Source of the DNA: Chrysemys picta bellii
Lineage: Eukaryota; Chordata; Testudines; Emydidae
Direction of reading: 5' to 3'
Assembly (NCBI RefSeq): GCF_011386835.1
Contig: NC_088795.1
Location: 115,461,434-115,525,433 of the forward strand
DNA: 64,000 bases
Shown: piece after piece, positions 1 through 12,530 of the stretch
How positions within the stretch are numbered: the first letter of the stretch is position 1
Layout of the letters: every line of letters starts with the position of its first letter
Notes under the pieces: generated by a model
The model's input: only the letters and a program-made list of their open reading frames with translations
Told to the model about the DNA's origin: nothing
The model's database searches: none
Made by a program: the position numbers and the translations under genes

Positions 1-1106
1 CACCTGTAATGGAGAAATCAGGGGCAGGGCACATAAACCCCGGTGTCCTAAACAATTTCCCAAATTGGATAATTACCTTCTCCTTACTTCAGTTTCAATT
101 GGATATGATAGTCTTCTTTTTCCTGCCTTAAATTGTTAAGGAATGTTGCTGTGTAATTAACAACAGTTGTATTTATCCCCAAGGTGGGTGAAGTGCTACC
201 TTTATAGAGTTTTTATATTGCTTTATAAAGTACTTTGGGATGAAAGGCCAATATATTAATGTAAGCTAGAATTAATACTAACTTTCAAGAATGTAGTCAC
301 ATGTGTATATAGTTTAAAGACATTAAGTTAAAAATAAAGACACATCCGAGAGCCCCCATTCACTTTTTATTCTGATCTTATTGGACCAGACTTGAAATCA
401 ATTAAATGATTCATGAGTTCATCCTGGCTGGATATCAATATTTTTTTCTGATAGAAAAAGGTTAATGAGCTGGAAAGTGGTGAAGAGAATATTCTAAATG
501 CTAAGTCTATTCCCAGCAGAAGTAACTTATGCGCCAGTAATTTCCCTTCAGAGCTGTTGCACTCTATGGTGTCAACAATTACTTGGGGACTGATTAGTGC
601 ATGGATTATGAACACAACAGGCTGTATTGTACTGCTCCCTTGAAAGCATTATTAAGACTTTCCAGGACATAGGTTACCACATACTTTGCACAGAAAAGAA
701 CTATTAGGTATTGCAGGTAAAATTGTCCTGATTCATCCCTGTGTCAGAGCTGAACCTGGCACAGGGCCGGTGGTGGGGAATGGAAAAAATGCACCTTCCA
801 TAACCTGGGGTTGAAGAATTTCTGAGGGCTGCCTTAACTTGTATCCTGGTTTCAGTGGCCTTGATGGGTGTTGGGTTATTGCAGAGGAAGGAGTGGGATG
901 CATACACCTTCCAGGAAAGCCACCTATAGTAAGGGTATTTCCAAATTGGACTTAATGAATGCTTTATGGTTTTTCTGTGAAAATGAGCTATAGGGCACTG
1001 AAGTATTTAGCCCAAGATATGCAATTTTCACCTGCTAATACTTGTTGGTTCGTGTATAGTTCTCTGTCCTGCCTTAAATATTCTAGCTGCTGAAACAAGT
1101 TTTTTC

Positions 1107-1107
<1 letters not shown>
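1..1107. other. No recognisable gene or repeat
   Basis: AT-rich sequence with only short, stop-interrupted reading frames. I see no exon-like frame, splice-flanked coding block or familiar repeat here. Function unknown; probably intergenic or intronic. Confidence 0.5.

Positions 1108-1139
<32 letters not shown>
1108..1139 (+). repeat. (TG)n microsatellite
   Basis: About 16 uninterrupted TG dinucleotides, preceded by a T-rich run. A simple repeat likely to vary in length between individuals. Confidence 0.97.
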
Positions 1140-1143
<4 letters not shown>

Positions 1144-1690
1144 AATGGTAACTTTGGGTGACACCTTATTTAGCAGTAATAAGATTTTAATATGATTTTA
1201 AGTTAGTTATCTCTTGTAATTAGAGTATGGAACAAAACAAACAAACTACAGCAACAGGAAACTTATTTTGACTTTGTTTTTAATTTGAATACAAGAGATG
1301 AGAACATTGCAGTGATACATAATACAGTGAACACCTCAGTTGTAATGGGAGAGTCAGTACATAATAGAGAATAATCTAAGCATAGAATTTGATTGCCATA
1401 ATATGTAATACAAAGAAATATAATATTTGCTGAGCACCAACAAGTGTGCTCGGTGCATCCCTAAAACAAGAGAAAGACATTAGATATAATGCAGCTGCAT
1501 TGAGTGAAGGTGACTTTCACACATCTGCACCAAGGCTTCTAAATAAAAATCCTGAAAAAAACTCTTGTAAAACACTTCAGACTATTTTACTTATTGTCAA
1601 TTTTGGGGTGAATGTGTGGAATTTTAAGGTCACTGAAATTGAGGTTACTGATTCTCTGAGCTACTGGCAGGTTCTGTACCAGCTGCCTCA

Positions 1691-1706
1691 TTTTTTTTTT
1701 TTTTTT
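1691..1706 (+). repeat. Poly(T) run
   Basis: Sixteen consecutive T residues. It could be the reverse complement of a retroelement poly(A) tail, but no attached element was recognised. The sequence from 1140 to 1690 shows nothing identifiable. Confidence 0.9.
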
Positions 1707-1797
1707 GGGTCATGGCAAACACACAATTCCAGTCACTCAAATGGCACTTGTTTTCATTGCCCATTTGCACCTGTAAGGACCAATCTTCAGAGATGCT

Positions 1798-1843
1798 GAG
1801 CACCTTCAACTACCATTGAAGTCAGTGGGAATTGAGGGTGCTC
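1798..1843. repeat. Short palindromic repeat (MITE-like hairpin)
   Basis: Two 22-nt arms (1798-1819 and 1822-1843) are inverted copies matching at 18 of 22 positions around a 2-nt centre. Each arm begins with GAGCACC when read outward. The half-site resembling CATTGAAGTCAGTGGG recurs elsewhere in the window (for example 19385-19400). This is typical of the very short palindromic DNA-transposon relics abundant in turtle and crocodilian genomes. Family assignment is inference. Confidence 0.55.
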
Positions 1844-2099
1844 TGCACCTCCCAGGATTGGGCCCTACATCTGTAATCTCTGTAGGGCAGAGATTCTCTT
1901 CCTCATCTGGCACACTTTAAAGGGCAGGGCACACCTAATGATTATTAATAACAATGAGCCCAATCTTACAAACATTATTCTTTACACAAAACTCCCACTA
2001 GGACTTCAGGTGTGGCCCCGCTAATAGTGAACATTGGATTTAGCAACTCCATTTTGTGCACTGCAGATATTTCCATAACTCAGCAGTTACTAGTACGCT

Positions 2100-3640
2100 T
2101 GAGAGAGAATTCTTTATTCAATACAGCCTGACATATTACAACCTCTAAAGCACTCACCAACTCACAACTATCAAATTCAGTTGTAACGCTGCCTGTGGTG
2201 ACTCACCAACCTCAGGACAGACTGTTAGGAACCAGAGCACAAACCCCAAATTGGCTGTGAGCTCTACACTTAGATTTCACAACTAATTATCAAGTATGAA
2301 CTTCTCAGGTACTATAACAGCCTTAACATCAAGTCACAGACAGTTCCCTTGGATACTACGATCTGCCTTGCCACCTGGGTGAGCATACAGTGGTGGACTA
2401 TCCAATGGATTGACAGCACCCCTGCTAACTGGGGACCCCCAGAAAATTGGGTGCCCCGCCCCCAGCAGAAATCAACTGTGGGATGGCAGAAGGCTGGAGG
2501 CCTGGCAGAAGCGTTGAATGGGGCAGGGGAAGCCACGGCGCCCTGAGCCCACTCCCCGGCAGAAGCGCCGGGCGGGTGGGATGGGGGGAGCCCCCGTGCC
2601 CCAACCCTGGTCCCATGCAGAAGCGCAGGGTGCAGAGGGAATCCCCAGCGCCTTGACCCCCACTGCTGCCCTGGGACTGGAGGAGCTCTCGCTCCCTGAT
2701 GCAACCTCAGGGCTGCGGCAGCGGGGACAGAGCTTCTATGGTCTTGGGGGCCGCAATGGCAGGAGGGCAGAAAGGAGCAAATACATTGCAGGGTGGTGGG
2801 ATAGGGTGGAACTGTGGGTGGAACAGGGATGGGGCTGCAGTGGAAGGGGCAGAATGGGGTGGTGCCTTGGACAGGGATGGGCCCCCCACTTGCTCTGGGA
2901 GGGCCCCAGGAAACCTTAATCCGTCTCTGATCCTTTACACCAAAAATCACAGCAATATTCAGTTACTCCCAGTCCCAAAGGACCAATCACTTAAAAGACA
3001 ATGATTGCAGCCAATCCAATAATAATCTAAAGATTTATTAAGTAGAAAAAACACCAGGGAGTTATTTATAAGGTTAAAGCTGGTAAACATAGATACACAA
3101 ATGAGTTGCAAAGGGCAATAGAAACATCTGTAATCAGCAAATTCTATATGTCCTTTTGGGCTAACCCATGCTAAGCAGCTGGGGAGCTTTTGCTTATGCC
3201 TAGAAACACTTTCTCCCACCTCCCCCAAAAGAGTCCCAGCACCATAGAGATACCCAATTCCTTTTGGTTGGGGTTTTAGCCCCCCTCCTGCCATGTGTTC
3301 TGAGCTACAAGGTCAGCTGATGGGAGACGTCCACTTGTATGACTCATCTTAACAGGAAGGAGGGCATAACAACAAAAAGTATGTTGTCCTCTTGTTGATG
3401 GTACATAGCGAAATACCAGTTGCAACGTACCACAATCGTCCATCTAGTAACGATGGACCTTTCCTTTTGGAAAGGGTGTAACACCTATTGAAGATCAGCC
3501 CTTCACAGTAATTAATGTCTTTCTCCTGTCTGGTGATCTATGCCATCACACAGGCTCACAATACAACCGCTGAAATATTGCATTACAATATGGGATACAT
3601 ATGTTGTAAGTGAGATCAATGCTTGCAGCAACTGACAAGC
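2100..3640 (-). mobile_element. Possible LTR/endogenous retroelement fragment, interrupted
   Basis: On the minus strand this stretch has two AATAAA polyadenylation signals (complements near 2113 and 3034-3039) and a U5-like region. Its layout resembles turtle retroelement LTRs. A GC-rich block at 2388-2929 interrupts it. No LTR boundaries, target duplication, gag or pol motifs could be fixed by eye, so the limits are approximate. It could instead be a LINE 3' end. Confidence 0.35.
2388..2929. mobile_element. GC-rich insertion, possibly hAT-like non-autonomous element
   Basis: The left edge reads CAGTGGTGGACTATCC; the right edge, reverse-complemented, reads CAGAGACGGATTAAGG. They share the CAG..G..GGA pattern of hAT ends. 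The interior is strongly GC-rich, unlike its AT-rich flanks. It contains an imperfect repeat built on GCAGAAGCG at about 2504, 2559 and 2617 (spacing about 55-58 bp). No convincing 8-bp target duplication was found, so the class is uncertain. Several short reading frames in both strands are a side effect of high GC. Confidence 0.35.
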
Positions 3641-5160
3641 ATTCAGTAAAGTCTGAACACTATAAACACATTCTGATAATTCTAGTACCTACTAGAACAA
3701 TGCTAACACACAGGTGAGCCAGACTGATTCGAGCTATTTATTTGTCAGTGTTCAATCAAGACATGGGGACCTTGGCTGACCTGGCATCTGATCTACCCGC
3801 GTCACATCAATATTCAGACATATACAGACAAATCAAAATTTAAATTCCCTGTGGAGTCAAATATTAAAAACACATGGATGTAAAAGCAATTCCATAAGAT
3901 TGAAGAGTTAATTTCTACTCAATCAATTTCTAACATGGAAAAAAATCATATACCAATATCACATGGATGGCATTATAGATAACTGCAATCTGTTACATAA
4001 CGGTATATGGCACAATAAACTATTGACTCCATTAGAAAATTTTGTTAAGAAGATCAATAATTCAGGATGCCTTGCAGCTGATACATACAAATGGCTTAAC
4101 TCGCTGTTGTACTCACTGCCATTGCAGGTAGAAAGCCGATTTACATATCTCATTGTCAGAAGAAGATTGGGAAGAAATATTGCAGAATGTCACAAAGATA
4201 TTTGGTTCATTATTTCTTTGATTTTTCCAGGACAAAATCTGGTTCAATCCTGAGAAGTGCTGAGCACTCTGGGCCTGATTTAGCAAATCATGTAAGCCGA
4301 TGCATAACTTCAAGCACATGAGTAGTCACATTGACTTTGCTAGCCAGTGCTACACCAGTGCTTCAAGTTAAGCATGGGCTTAACTTTTTTGCAGGATCAC
4401 ACCGAAGTGTGTGAAGGATCGATCCTTAAGTATATAAAACAGTGCACTTACGTTTTCATATTCCTTTGTCCTGACATTGGTAATATTGATTATTGTATTA
4501 GTTTAAGTATCTTGTTCTCTATGGTTTTGTTGACAGTGGTGGTGTGTTTTATATTATTTTTGAAAATTGTTATTGGGGTGGGAACTGGTTATTTGTGCTC
4601 AGGATAGCCAACATCAATCCTGTGAACTTCAGCACATATCTAACTCAGTAAGTTTTTACTACTGTTATTCACTGCGAGATTTTAAGAGTATACATTATGT
4701 CCCTGGAGAGATTAGATGATTACTGTTTATGCCTCAAGGGTTTGGCATGCATAGATGGTCTAAAAAAGAAACACCACCAAACAATAAACAAATTATCCAA
4801 ATTAATGAACAGCAATCATGGTGGAAACTGTAGTCAACTTATATGAAACTTGTCCTTGACTTTTAATGCAAATTCCTAATTTACCAGTGACACAGCTTTT
4901 AAAATAGACATAATCCAATTTAGAAACTCAGGGCTAATCCTGGAACATTTCCAGGATCCCACTATGCAAGTGAGTTTCTTGAATCTCACTTGTTTCTTTA
5001 GATCAGTGTCACAATATTTGTGGTTAGTAGGCACTCAGCATTTGTGATTACTTCTGTTCTCAATTAGAGATAGGCAAGCCAGTTTCGATCATATAAGAAC
5101 TGATCTAAACCCAGACTATGCATACTTGACCATTCAAATCGTCCAGTTACTTCCCTTCCT
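3640..5160. other. No recognisable gene or repeat
   Basis: AT-rich, with short chance reading frames only. A segment around 4256-4390 has the vocabulary of an old dispersed reptile repeat (GCTTAAGT-like words, also near 60240-60370), but it is too decayed to classify. Confidence 0.4.
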
Positions 5161-5169
5161 TTTTATTTT

Positions 5170-5410
5170 TCTGACTCTGTACTTAGTACTTACATAGCGT
5201 TATTCATCAGTAGATCTAAAATAACTTTTACAAATGGGGAAATTAAGGCACAGAGATCAGCACAGGAATTTTCTACAGAGACTGTGGGAGTTAGGTAGCT
5301 ATATCTCATTGAAAGTTTCAGCCTAAGTGTGGCCTTGGACAAGTCACAATTACTCAGTGCCAGAGCTGGGAACAGAAGCCAGTTTTCCAGACACCCAGTC
5401 TAGAGCACTT
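5170..5410. repeat. Old dispersed repeat, 3' part
   Basis: The text runs from a 'grey' block resembling AAATTAAGGCACAGAGA to ACAAGTCACAATTACTCAGTG and AGAGCTGGGAACAGAAGCC. The same order of words occurs in copies at 12140-12350 and 46405-46700. It is a decayed interspersed repeat of ancient amniote type. Assignment to MIR/CORE-SINE or an L2/L3 LINE tail is not settled by eye. Confidence 0.4.
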
Positions 5411-6638
5411 ATTTAATTCCCTCAAAAATATGCCCCTCTCTCTTGGTATAGAGCAGATTTTTTAATATACTTTTCCAACAAAGGCAGAAGTTACGGAAAA
5501 TACATAGGCTACATCACTTAGTGCCATTCCCCTCTGTGGCGATTAGGGTTCAAAGTGTCAGAGGAATGTGGCCATGGAGATGAGTACCCTATGTGATGTC
5601 ATCCCCTGCAAGCAACCCTGGGGCATTTTTGCATGTAAGATAGTTCTGAGCCTACATCATTAACTTACCTGCTGTCCAACTCTATGATGTAGAATGTCCT
5701 TGTCCCAGTGAGGCCCAAGGTCTGCAGAAGCTGTGATGCAAAAAAGGTGGAGGGGAGCAGGGAACTGAAAGCCCAGGGTATCATAGCAGTTGGGCCTAGC
5801 TCCTGTGAATCCTTCAAACTCTGGTGGTTTAGTAGGTGAAACCTACCATTACTACCTCACTGAGAAGGAAGCTTCATGTGTGCAAATTTGCATCCTCCCC
5901 AAGATTAGGCCATATAGGTGATATAGCTGTATTCACAGAGAGGAAAACCAAGCAATACAATTCCATATGACTGTTTCTTTGGTAACAGATGTATATAATC
6001 TATGAATCGACAGTAGATAATTCATGTTGAGCTCAAATCATGTATGCAATACACAGATACACATCAACATAATGGTCAGTACATTGATATAAAAGAAAAA
6101 GAACTGGCTTCCCTTTATTAGTGAGTTCCTATTCTTTCATTTAACATCCACTCCCAAAGGCATAGTTAGCTCACCGTGTGAATGGCATTTCTTGAAATGT
6201 GAGTAATAAAGTTCTTAATGAGAGATTTCTTCACAAAGCTTGGCTGCTACAACATGGACGTTCTATTAGTACTGTAGCATTGGTCAAGTTGTCCACATTT
6301 AAAGTCGCCAAGGAGTGAAAAATGTTCAGAAACAGGCTGTTAACTAGCTCTCTGAGTGAGTGAGTCATCAAACGTTGAAAACTTTGGCCTCTCTGCAGGA
6401 GCTCTGGAAATAAATTAGAAATATGCTGGGTTAGCCAAGATTGGGGGCATTTTTTGAGCAACAGTAAAAATATTCCCTCCCCCCCCAAACAGTAGCATTA
6501 AATAGTATTAAGGTTTGTTTCTAAGCCCTCATCCAAACTAGGGTTTAAACATGTAATATTTGCATGCTAACTAACACATTTCAAAAGTCTGAGTAGAAGG
6601 CATACTACCCTTAACACATGCCAGCTGGTCAAATTAAA
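5411..6638. other. No recognisable gene or repeat
   Basis: No exon, RNA gene or familiar repeat seen. A run of C (6478-6486) and AT-rich single-copy-looking sequence make up the stretch. Confidence 0.4.
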
Positions 6639-6640
6639 GC

Positions 6641-6921
6641 CTAAGGGCATGTCATCACGGTCAGGGCTGCAGCAGCGCAACTGCATGGCTGTAGCACTTT
6701 AGGGAAAACACTCCTACACTGACAGGAGAGCTTCTCCCATCAATATAGTTAATCCATCTCCCTGAGATGCAGTAGCTACGTCAGCAGGAGAAGTTCTCCC
6801 ATTGACATAGCACTGTCTACTTGGGGGGTTCGGTCGGTATAACTACGTTGCTCAGAGTGTGGATTTTTCACACCCCAGAGTGACATACTGATATAGGTCT
6901 TCTAGTGTAAACCTGACCTAA
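6641..6921. mobile_element. Decayed MITE with terminal inverted repeats
   Basis: The left end reads CTAAGGGCATGTCATCAC. The right end, read on the other strand, is CTTAGGTCAGGTTTACAC, an imperfect inverted match of about 18 bp. The ends start with TA, compatible with TA target choice. The interior carries repeated CTTCTCCCAT words (near 6731 and 6792). The GTCTACAC-type end resembles those of the elements at 12531, 42077 and 59760. Class is inferred, not proven. Confidence 0.5.
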
Positions 6922-7709
6922 GAGTCACCCTAAATGTTTGCTAACGCATGCTAACATCACCTTTTTAAATCTAGACAAAGCCCAGTGTTTATAAGAGGCA
7001 CTGTATAGGATGTACCTCTTTTGTAAGTCTGGTTCTTTAAAAGCTATTGTGAAGTTTTTATAATATAATGGACTAAATTATGCCTCCCCCTGCACACATG
7101 TCCTAGACAGGTGAGACGGTGCAAGGAACCTCTTCCTTGCCTATGCAGGAAGTCATCCGTCTAGGGAATGCAAAGGATGGGGCAGATAGAGCTTGCACCA
7201 TGTGTTAGCCTCAGGGGACATGTATGTTTGATTGGGGCTATATTCTGCAAGGTGCTGAGTCCTCTCTCTAATCCATTTAGATATTTATATACCCATCCCT
7301 CAGTGCCTCCCATCTATTTTGTTCATCCTTCACAGGCTAGAGCAGGTTTTAGCTAGTATGTATAATTTGGAGGCCATTTTAAAAAGTAAGTTGCTACACA
7401 TTTTGGCGCACAAACCATGATATCATGTGTCCCCCACAGAAACTGTGAAGACAACCATATTCCTCCTGCTTCCTTTTAGCATTCATGAAATCATCTTTTT
7501 TCTGGAAACAGCAGTTTGAAATTTATACTTTCTGAGTTTTGACGTATCAGCCTATGCTGTCAGGTGAATGTCAGAACAAGACCTTGAATGCATTCCATTG
7601 TATTGAAGTCAGCATGTCGCATGACTTGAAATGTGACATGGAAGGATGAGCTATGCTGCCTTTCTCCAGGACACACAATGCCTCAAAAAAATGAAACATG
7701 GAAACTTTT

Positions 7710-7715
<6 letters not shown>

Positions 7716-7777
<62 letters not shown>
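7716..7777 (+). repeat. (CA)n microsatellite
   Basis: About 62 bp of uninterrupted CA dinucleotides, the longest simple repeat in the window. It creates an artificial Cys-Val reading frame on the minus strand. Confidence 0.98.
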
Positions 7778-7779
<2 letters not shown>

Positions 7780-9890
7780 CATATCTGTTCCCATTTAGTG
7801 AAGTGAACAGTGGACAAAGCCAGGAGAACAAAAAATCTATTCTTTATGTCTTCCCCAGAAATATTAAGGACTGAATAGCATTATGATACATCAAATAACC
7901 TTCTATACAAAAATGTAAGACATGATTTGAAACATCATTTAAAAAAAAATCAAGTAATTTCAGCTATTACACCTGCCCTGAATCTCACTGTCTAGTTTGT
8001 GTTGGTTTTGTGGGGCGCTTGGGGGGGGAGTTTGGGGGGGTTGTTTTTTTTAAATTGTATTTGTTATGTTTCTCTCCTCTGTGGCTGCACAAATGACACA
8101 CACAGGGAATATAGGAAACTAGCTGACTGTAATAGGGAAACAGTGAAATAGAGCACATTTTTTCACCTATACTCTGTTACAATAATTTTGGGTACTTCTT
8201 GTAATATTGGTAGGTTTAAAAAAAATCAGGTACAAGTGTTTTTTTTTTAATGGTTTCTCTTTAATTTTTAGTCCTGAATAACCACTCAGATGAATTTATA
8301 ATACAAAGAATATCTGTGATGCATATCTGACCTAAGTATAAGAACTCTAGCTGTGTGTCATTTCTTCATCTTCTTACATATAAAAAATGGTGTGTTCTGA
8401 AATTAGAAAATGTCAGATTTATTTTAGTGCCCTGTTTGCTATAGTTCAAAGTGATAGCCCTGCATTTGACACAAATATGATCTCTATCACAACAAATGAA
8501 CACAAGATGAAATATAATATGAGTTACTGAAAGTCAGGGAGCCTTCATAGTGCAGTTGACCTGCAGCATTTGTACAAGCCATTGTGATATTCAAGGTTGG
8601 ACACTGCCAGCTTAGATTAGTAGTTTATTGGATGGAAGTAGCTGCTGGGGGGAAAGGATGATGAATCACATGACACAGAGTAAATGTAACTTTGATTAAT
8701 GGGACATTAGAAAACAACAAAAAAGAGAACCAACTGTGCAAAGAGATAACTACCACCACAAAGAGCAAATTATTGTCTATGGTGATGTAATTAACTCCAA
8801 GCCGCTGCATGGCTTGTATGGCAGATTCCAATGAGGCTTGCTATTGTACCGACAATAATGACAAGGTTGTGTATTCCCAGTTTAAATACTACCCTATTAA
8901 GCTTCATTTCCACCTCTTGCATGGAAATGATAGAATGTCAAAGTTGAAGATACGGCAATTTGTAATAGTACAACTATAATAATAAACTATTGTGATTCAT
9001 TCAACTTACATTCTTTATAAAGAAGACAATTGGAAGAAAAGCTCAAATATGGTGTATTGTGATGTCTGGGGTTCTTCAGATACTTTCATTCAAGTAGAAG
9101 GCATTCATTATACCTTTTCTCACTATATGAAGTCCAAGCAATTCCCAGAAAGTGTTCTGTTACAGTAGCTGTGATTAAAAGTGCTTTTTGTTCTTTACTC
9201 CTTGGACTAGTAACATATCCTGCATGGGCAAGTTGTATTTTTCTTGTTCTTTCTAAGTAAATAATTGCTTTAGTGCTTAGAGACTAGGTTTAGATTATTC
9301 ACTCAAACATTGATTCATAAGATATCACTTGGATCTCTTTAACTAAACAAAAGCTTTATTCAGACAATTTCCATTATATACTTATAATCCCATCTGCTTC
9401 CTTTAGACAACTTAAAGATGAAACTTCATATACACTGAACCACTGAACAGGAGAAGCCTGGCTCATTTGAGAGTGAGCCTAGTATATTAGCTTCCTTCAC
9501 TAATTAGTTGTTCCAAACTTTTCCTGGGAAAATTCAGCTTAAGCAAAAGTGTCCCTTTGACTTAGAATCTGTTCCCTATGGGTAAAATTTAATCCATTGC
9601 CCAAGGACTTTTTTATTTCTAAATCTTATTATTTAAAAACAAACAAAAAATACTTTAAGAACCTGTGATGCATCCAGGAGAGACCAGAAATAATACACTG
9701 AAATTTCTACGGACTTTGCTACAGATATTTGAGTAGCTTTGAAGTGATGTCTAAATAATAATTTATTATATTGGCAGAGTAGGCATGGGGTCACATGTGA
9801 CTACTTTGACCACTGAGCCTACTAATTTATAGCTTCTTGGCATAATCTTACACTGTGATCTTGTTGGGAAAAGTATTACATTTACTTAAC
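7778..9890. other. No recognisable gene or repeat
   Basis: AT-rich, with homopolymer G and T runs near 8019-8050. No exon-like frame or identifiable repeat. A frame at 8625-8831 (minus) is short and unsupported. Confidence 0.4.
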
Positions 9891-9894
9891 TTGT

Positions 9895-9965
9895 TTATCA
9901 GGTACCTAGCACAATGAGGCCCTGAGCTCCGCTTTGGGCCTCTAGACACTATCTCTCTCTATAAG
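9895..9965 (+). repeat. Old dispersed repeat fragment
   Basis: Contains GTACCTAGCACAATGAGGCC followed by GGGCCTCTAGACACTA. These words also occur, sometimes inverted, at 12160-12220, 43340-43440 and 46405-46500, marking one old repeat family. Confidence 0.45.
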
Positions 9966-11289
9966 TACCGTATATACGAATACTCACTCTAGATTACTCA
10001 GTACAATAAATTTGATGTAGTTTTTTAAATGCATATTATCCTATCCATGAAACTGTGCCCATTTACACAGCCTGATTTTGGCCTTGTATGTTTAACTGTG
10101 AAGGAAATGCTTACAAAGGTAACTGTTCAGATTTGCTTATGTTTGCAGCATCCTCTTATGGGGAAAACAAAAAACAAAAAAAACCTTTGCCAGTAAACTG
10201 TTTACTTGCATTGGTTCTGCACTTTAGTCTTCTGCATTATTAATAAACAGTGCATAATAAACATGATTTATGAATGACTAGAACAGCAAGTCTACAGCGG
10301 GGTGTCCTAGTGGGTAGGTGATGTTATGGCATGTGCACATTATGTACAGGATATAGAATTGTTGTAGGCATTCTCTTACGCAGAAGAGAAATATTCTCCT
10401 TATCACAAAATTAACATGGTACAGATATTTTATTCATCAATCTTAAAATGAAACAAATGCAGCTGGAAATCCAGCAGATGATGGAAGCTGGAGAGAACCC
10501 AGCAAGTGCTGTAAATCATGCTGGGAAAATATTGGGCACGTATTCTGAGTATTAAAACAGTGCCCTGGGGCTGTTTGAAAAATGTCCCCCACTGCATACA
10601 GTGGGTGGCTAATTCAGAGTAAAATGTTCTCCGTGGAAGCACATGGCAGGGGGAGGGTAAATTGACAAAAAATAGCTGCGCTGCATTTCCACACATGGGC
10701 CACCAGGGACAATATCATTCTCTAGGGGAGGGGAGGAACTCCCATTGAGTTAAGTGGGGCCAGGATTTTATCCCCGGTGATTGGAGGAATGCATGAATAT
10801 TTGCTACATGCACCTTAAGACCACAAATTGTCCCGAAGGGGACAGGGAAAAGGATCCTTCGCTCCAGACAGCAGGGGCTGAATGCGCTAGGGAGAGCAGG
10901 ATTTACCATCTTTAAAGGTACTGAAGGGTGCAAATAGATATTTCCTATATGTTGGAGAGCTCTAAAACAGGTGTGTCCAGAGTGAGGTACAAGACCTCCT
11001 ACTGTAAGGGTATGTTTACATACCCTATGCTATAAAGCTCTCAGCACCATAGTATCTGAGTGCAGGACTGTGACTTAAAGGCACAATCAAGTTTGCAATT
11101 TGATCCTCATTCAATAAATAAAATCTTTCTCAACGTTGTAGTCCAAAAATAAAATGTTGACTCATAAGCAATTACTCTTTAACAATCTTTTGAATGCTGA
11201 GAACTCACTGATATTGCTCCTAATTCTTTCCCTCCTGGAGTCTCTTCTCTTTAACTAGGCATTCTCCTTCTTAACAGAATAACCTCTAA
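9966..11289. other. No recognisable gene or repeat
   Basis: Mostly AT-rich. A slightly GC-richer part (10640-10930) holds two minus-strand frames of 72-88 codons with no recognised motifs. No confident annotation. Confidence 0.35.
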
Positions 11290-11296
11290 TTCACTG

Positions 11297-11640
11297 GTTC
11301 TCAACCTGGAGTCCAGGGCTCCCTGGGGGCTGTGAGCAGGTTTCAGGGAGTCTGCCAAAATAAACGTGGCAGGGCTTGGAAAGGGAGCACCACCTCCACT
11401 CCCTGACTCACCTCAGTGGGCCACCCAGCCTGTCTGCGTTGGGGGGGAGGGGCACAACCAAAAATTGCAGTATCTCCCCTCCCTCTCCGCCCCCATCAGA
11501 AGGGGTTGCCTCAGCCATTGGCTCCAGAAGCCGGCAGCAGCTAGTCAAGGAGACCCACGACTGCTCTGCCCTGTTATATTTGCACTTCAAGGAGCAGGGC
11601 CAAATGGAAGGCAGAAATTGGGGTGGGGGGGAGAGTGACT
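11297..11640 (+). mobile_element. hAT/Charlie-like element fragment
   Basis: Starts with CACTGGTTCTCAACCTGG, a close match to the end of hAT-Charlie elements (CAGTGGTTCTCAAACT type), then AGTCCAGGG and CAGGTTTCAGGGAGTCTGCC as seen in reptilian copies. The GC-rich interior follows. No matching right end or target duplication was located, so this is probably a partial copy. Short GC-driven reading frames inside are not genes. Confidence 0.5.
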
Positions 11641-11791
11641 CCTGTCAACATTACTGTGAGGGAGTGTTTTACTTATTCATTTAGATAGATCGTTGCTGTG
11701 TTTTCTTAAGCTGATGCTGTGTTCCCTTTTCCCTCTAATATAATTTTCCTTGTTTCATACACAGAGTCAGTGCTTGCCAGAGAAAAGTATT

Positions 11792-11917
11792 CAGTGCTTA
11801 TTTTGTAGTGAAAGAGGTGCCAGGGCTCGAGCAATTTTTTTACATTCAAAACTGATGCAGCAAGCCTAGAGGTGCCGGGGCTCAGCCCTTGCAAGCCCTG
11901 GCACAAATTAAGCACTG
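11792..11917. mobile_element. Short hAT-type MITE with 8-bp target duplication
   Basis: The left end is CAGTGCTTATTTTGTAG; the right end, reverse-complemented, is CAGTGCTTAATTTGTGCC. The inverted ends therefore match over about 15 bp. The flanks are AAAGTATT (11784-11791) and GAAGTATT (11918-11925), a 7-of-8 match. That is the length expected for hAT insertions. At 126 bp it has no coding capacity and would have depended on a transposase supplied elsewhere. Confidence 0.75.
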
Positions 11918-12139
11918 GAAGTATTTAGTGAACATATTTAGTGATCCCAGCAATTCTGGGTGGCGAGAGGTCAAGATGGTGGTGTCTGTTAGTTTTAAGA
12001 GGGACCCTTAGCTATTTGAACCCAGCCCATGTTGCTACCAATAACACTGGGCAGAAGGGTTATAATAGCATCCAAATTCTGCACCTAATACTGTACTAGA
12101 ACTTTAATTCAGCCTCTCATGCTGCTGGCTGGCTCTGCC

Positions 12140-12350
12140 TCTCACATTAGTACCCCTATTTACCATTTGTATTACAGTAACTCCTAGAGGCCCCAACTGA
12201 GTCAAGTGCCCCATTATGCATATACATAGTAAGAGACAGGCTCTGCCATGCAGAACTTGCATTCTCAAGAGACAAGGTAGAAAGCATTGAGGCACACAGA
12301 GAGTAAGCCCAAAGTCACATAAGAACTCAGTAGCCAAGCTGGGAACTGCA
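12140..12350 (-). repeat. Old dispersed repeat
   Basis: Reads ATTACAGTAACTCCTAGAGG, then ATAGTAAGAGACAGGCTCTG, then CCCAAAGTCACATAAGAACT and GCCAAGCTGGGAACTGCACC. It matches in order the copy at 43340-43440 and, inverted, parts of 46405-46700. An ancient interspersed repeat; exact family not determined. Confidence 0.5.
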
Positions 12351-12530
12351 CCCATTTCTCTTGAGGCCCAAGCCAGTGCCTAAATAATGCCATACTTTTC
12401 CTCAGCCACTTTCTAGAGTGGTGTCCAACTTCTGCACTGATTTCTCTTAAAGTCACAATAATGCTTATGCAGTAGGTTTCACCACTGAAGCATAATCCTC
12501 AAGAAATTTCTTTTAAACTGAAGCCATTTG

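Noticed and set aside
2312..2950. 212-codon minus-strand frame
   Set aside because: Spans the GC-rich insertion at 2388-2929, is Pro-rich and low in complexity, and crosses the insertion boundary.
7571..7831. 86-codon minus-strand frame rich in Cys-Val
   Set aside because: Created by the (CA)n microsatellite at 7716-7777.
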